DNA of 64,000 nt from positions 124,001-188,000 of the forward strand of contig NZ_CANLGU010000004.1 in NCBI RefSeq assembly GCF_947490405.1. Direction: 5' to 3'. The notes under the pieces were generated by a model. It worked only from the letters and a program-made list of their open reading frames with translations. It was not told the DNA's origin and did no database searches. Each line of letters starts with the position of its first letter. Positions within the stretch are counted from its first letter, which is position 1. Position numbers and translations under genes: made by a program. Of the stretch, positions 61,730-64,000 are shown piece after piece. The stretch comes from an uncultured Algibacter sp. GTDB lineage: Bacteria; Bacteroidota; Bacteroidia; Flavobacteriales; Flavobacteriaceae.

Positions 61730-63538
61730 CTATTTAAGAATGGCATAGTCGGGGCTGATAAGTAAAAGATAAAGTGCCATTTTTACACGTAAGTCTGTAT
61801 ATTGAAAATCGTCGTTCCAATCGTTTACAATGGGGTCAATAGCATCTTTAATAAGGTTTTTGGTTTCTCTTGATAATTGGCCATGAGTAAACAGTTTGTC
61901 TAATTGATTAACTAAGACTTCGCTGTCTCTAGCATAGTATTTTAAGGCTTCAAAGTCTAAAGAGCGCTCTTCCATATCTATATCCCAAGTTCGTAAGATG
62001 GAGTAGTATTGTGGAAAGGTCCACAAGTCTACCTCATTTATAAAATCAATACTCGTTGCAGAATTATGAATTTCAAACTCTGGACCTACCAGTTTTGCAC
62101 TATCAAATTCTGAATTCGGTACATAGGCAGGTAAATAAAAGTTAAATACATGTGGTGCAGCAAGTGGAGATTGCCCTGTAGCTTGATAAAAGTTATAGGC
62201 AACATTCCAGTTTTCACTAGTTTCATTATCTAGGTCAAGTTGTCTTGCCACATTGAAATAGCGAATCATAGGTTCTACTAATTTTCCGTTTTTAGGATCG
62301 TCAATCCAACTACAACTTCTAGCTTCTTCATCTAATAAAATAGCTTTAATTACCGCTTTCATATCACCTCTAACACCTTTAGTATTATTAAAAGCAGCAC
62401 TTACTCTAGAGATATAAGCTGGTGATGGATTGGATTTTACAAGTTGTTGGATTAAGCGTATAGCAATAAATGGCCCCACATTTTGATGGTTGAATAGATT
62501 ATCTATAGCAGCATCAATATCTTGCATTCCAGATTGCCCACTAGGAACCACTTGACCGTTTAGTAAGCGTTTTTCACCAGGTTCATGAAACTCATCATAC
62601 ATGGCCATAGGTATATCTTTTATGGCTAGATAGTGATTTACACCAAAGCGAGGTGTTACGCCCCAAGGATTTTCCATAACATCAGCAGGACCAAGTCCTG
62701 TGAATATTTTTGCGAACTCTTTTATATCATTGTTGTTATAAGTAGGAACCCGGTCGCCGTTACCATCTAAAACATAACTACCATCTTGGTTCATTTCATA
62801 AAGACCTATAGTAAAAAGTTGCATGATTTCTCTAGCAAAGTTTTCATCAGGATGAATGTTTTCTTCTGGATTACTTCTGGGGTTATTATAATGACTTAGA
62901 TAAATCCCCATCATGGGATGAAGTGTTACCTCTCGCAGCAAATTCTTGAAATTCCCAAAAGCATTGTCTTTTAATACATCATAATAATCACCTAAGCCAA
63001 TACCATAATCACCAAGGTTAGACTCTCTAGAGATAACTAAAATTTCACTTAACGCCAGAGCAATTCGTTGTCTGAGTAAATCTTCATTTCCAATGTTGCT
63101 TTCCCACCATGCATATTGAAAATGAACCCAAAAAGGTCCAAAATAGTCATCCTCACTACCGCCATTAGCAACAAATCTATTTAAAGCTTTATCATAAACA
63201 GTTTGAGTTAAAGTACCCATAGATTGCGAATTCAAATCGAACTGCTGGTCAATCCAATCTTCATATGTGCCTTCAGCTACTGTTTTAATATAATCTAAAT
63301 CAGTACCAAAAGTGGCTTGCGCTAAAAATCGAGAGGTTTCAAGTAAACGTCCATCTAGCCCTGTGCCGTTTATTGTGTTGTTATCACTAGCTATTTCATT
63401 CCATCCTATACGATCTTCTTGACTGCTGGAAGTCACTGTTATACCATTACTATGGCCAGCACCTAAATAGTCACTGTATTGTTGCGAAAAGAAACAAATC
63501 GGTAAACATAAAAACAGGTAGAGTAGGTGGTGTTTCAT
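61730..63538 (-). CDS. DUF1800 protein
   Basis: 602 residues. Signal peptide (LLYLFLCLPICFFSQ), then ETSRFLAQATFGTDLDYIK, WWESNIGNEDLLRQRIALAL, ENFAREIMQLFTIGLYEMN, FAKIFTGLG and PFIAIRLIQQLVKSNPSPAY, all family hallmarks. Function unknown. First gene of the operon, which also encodes DUF1501 and a T9SS protein. Confidence 0.9.
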   Translation of the reverse strand: MKHHLLYLFLCLPICFFSQQYSDYLGAGHSNGITVTSSSQEDRIGWNEIASDNNTINGTGLDGRLLETSRFLAQATFGTDLDYIKTVAEGTYEDWIDQQFDLNSQSMGTLTQTVYDKALNRFVANGGSEDDYFGPFWVHFQYAWWESNIGNEDLLRQRIALALSEILVISRESNLGDYGIGLGDYYDVLKDNAFGNFKNLLREVTLHPMMGIYLSHYNNPRSNPEENIHPDENFAREIMQLFTIGLYEMNQDGSYVLDGNGDRVPTYNNNDIKEFAKIFTGLGPADVMENPWGVTPRFGVNHYLAIKDIPMAMYDEFHEPGEKRLLNGQVVPSGQSGMQDIDAAIDNLFNHQNVGPFIAIRLIQQLVKSNPSPAYISRVSAAFNNTKGVRGDMKAVIKAILLDEEARSCSWIDDPKNGKLVEPMIRYFNVARQLDLDNETSENWNVAYNFYQATGQSPLAAPHVFNFYLPAYVPNSEFDSAKLVGPEFEIHNSATSIDFINEVDLWTFPQYYSILRTWDIDMEERSLDFEALKYYARDSEVLVNQLDKLFTHGQLSRETKNLIKDAIDPIVNDWNDDFQYTDLRVKMALYLLLISPDYAILK

Positions 63539-63710
63539 GCATTTTTTTTTATTGTTAACTATTAAATTGTAGGTTTTTTAAACAGATAACGATTCAAATA
63601 TAGTTAAAAACCAGTCAACTAACTTATTTTTTCGATGAATGGTAAATTCACTTTATATTAACATCATAAATAGAGTTTTATTGTTTAATTTGAACATTAT
63701 AAAAGTATAT

Positions 63711-64000
63711 ATGTTAAAAATTGAAGAAGCAAATTCAATTCAAAATTTTATTGAAATTGAGAAATTGGCAGACATTATTTGGCGAGAACATTACATTCCA
63801 ATTGTTGGTAAACCGCAAATAGACTATATGCTTAAAAAGTTTCAGTCTGCTGAAGCTATTAAAGAACAAATAGAAGTAGGTTTTGAATATTACCTAATTT
63901 ATTTTGATGGCAAACCAGTGGGTTACATTTCAATTAAGCCAGAAATTAATGCGTTGTTTTTGAGTAAAATATATGTTTTAAGTAACCACAGGGGAAAGAA
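63711..64000 (+). CDS. GNAT acetyltransferase, 3' end cut by window
   Basis: 96 codons from ATG 63711 to the edge. The visible part has the GNAT N-terminal helices (ANSIQNFIEIEKLADIIWRE) and the central strands YYLIYFDGKPVGYISIKPE and FLSKIYVLSNHRGK, the start of the acetyl-CoA-binding V/I-x-x-x-x-RGKG segment. Substrate unknown. Confidence 0.8.
   Translation, partial: MLKIEEANSIQNFIEIEKLADIIWREHYIPIVGKPQIDYMLKKFQSAEAIKEQIEVGFEYYLIYFDGKPVGYISIKPEINALFLSKIYVLSNHRGK

Overview
The window is a chromosomal segment from a member of the Bacteroidota, almost certainly family Flavobacteriaceae; the genus cannot be fixed from sequence alone. The DNA is AT-rich. It carries gliding genes gldF and gldG beside dnaN, type IX secretion C-terminal sorting domains, a bacillithiol gene of the Bacteroidota type (bshB1), many Cys-lipoproteins with short SxC lipoboxes, and several families largely confined to Flavobacteriia (DUF4294, DUF2452, Lacal_2735, DUF3108). 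Shine-Dalgarno sequences are mostly absent, as usual in the phylum. No rRNA, phage, transposase, CRISPR array or integrase gene was found.

Layout. 1-8.2 kb: truncated SLC13 transporter, bshB1, tRNA-His, a broken lipoprotein gene, two tandem M28 peptidase lipoproteins, small envelope proteins, a two-domain UspA protein and a lipoprotein cytochrome c. 8.2-16.9 kb: nifJ, an OsmC protein, a sigma54 activator with a cyclic-nucleotide-binding domain, and a divergent adenylate cyclase with TolB-like and TPR domains. 16.9-18.8 kb: a repeat-rich accessory patch. 18.8-26.5 kb: dnaN, gldG, a BamE-like gene, gldF, a SAM hydrolase-like gene, phoH and purC. 26.5-31.5 kb: small accessory genes. 31.6-38.8 kb: an amino-acid symporter, an acetate-type symporter pair, acs, a Crp/Fnr regulator and a desaturase. 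38.8-47.5 kb: FAH hydrolase, ABC exporter, DinB, MFS, PagL-like deacylase and two tandem TPR/LuxR regulators. 47.8-55.2 kb: an acyl-CoA carboxylase operon, Nudix, a large type IX secreted protein and an M42 peptidase. 55.2-58.2 kb: a second accessory patch. 58.2-64 kb: DUF4294, hemolysin III, a DUF1800-DUF1501-T9SS operon and a truncated GNAT gene.

Most notable are three loci (17.73-18.48, 28.50-29.22 and 55.46-58.16 kb), all read on the minus strand, where orphan genes sit in cassette-like units. Each gene is followed by a 106-142 bp hairpin-forming site. Four genes have short inverted repeats at their two edges that differ from gene to gene but match within a gene. Two of the loci are bounded by the same 10-bp inverted repeat TTCGTTTAAC / GTTAAACGAA. 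Upstream of each locus is a conserved promoter-like TTG-N20-TAAyTTCG and a conserved leader. This resembles integron gene cassettes and attC sites, but no integrase is visible.

A second point of interest is a possible regulatory circuit. An adenylate cyclase with all expected catalytic residues is divergent from a sigma54 activator carrying a cyclic-nucleotide-binding domain. The next gene, osmC-like, has a GG-N10-GC sigma54-type promoter with an 11-bp imperfect palindrome about 100 bp upstream of the predicted start of transcription. A dispersed repeat family (six copies, ends GCGTTACC and TAACGC) lies in the intergenic spaces, often near the cassette loci.
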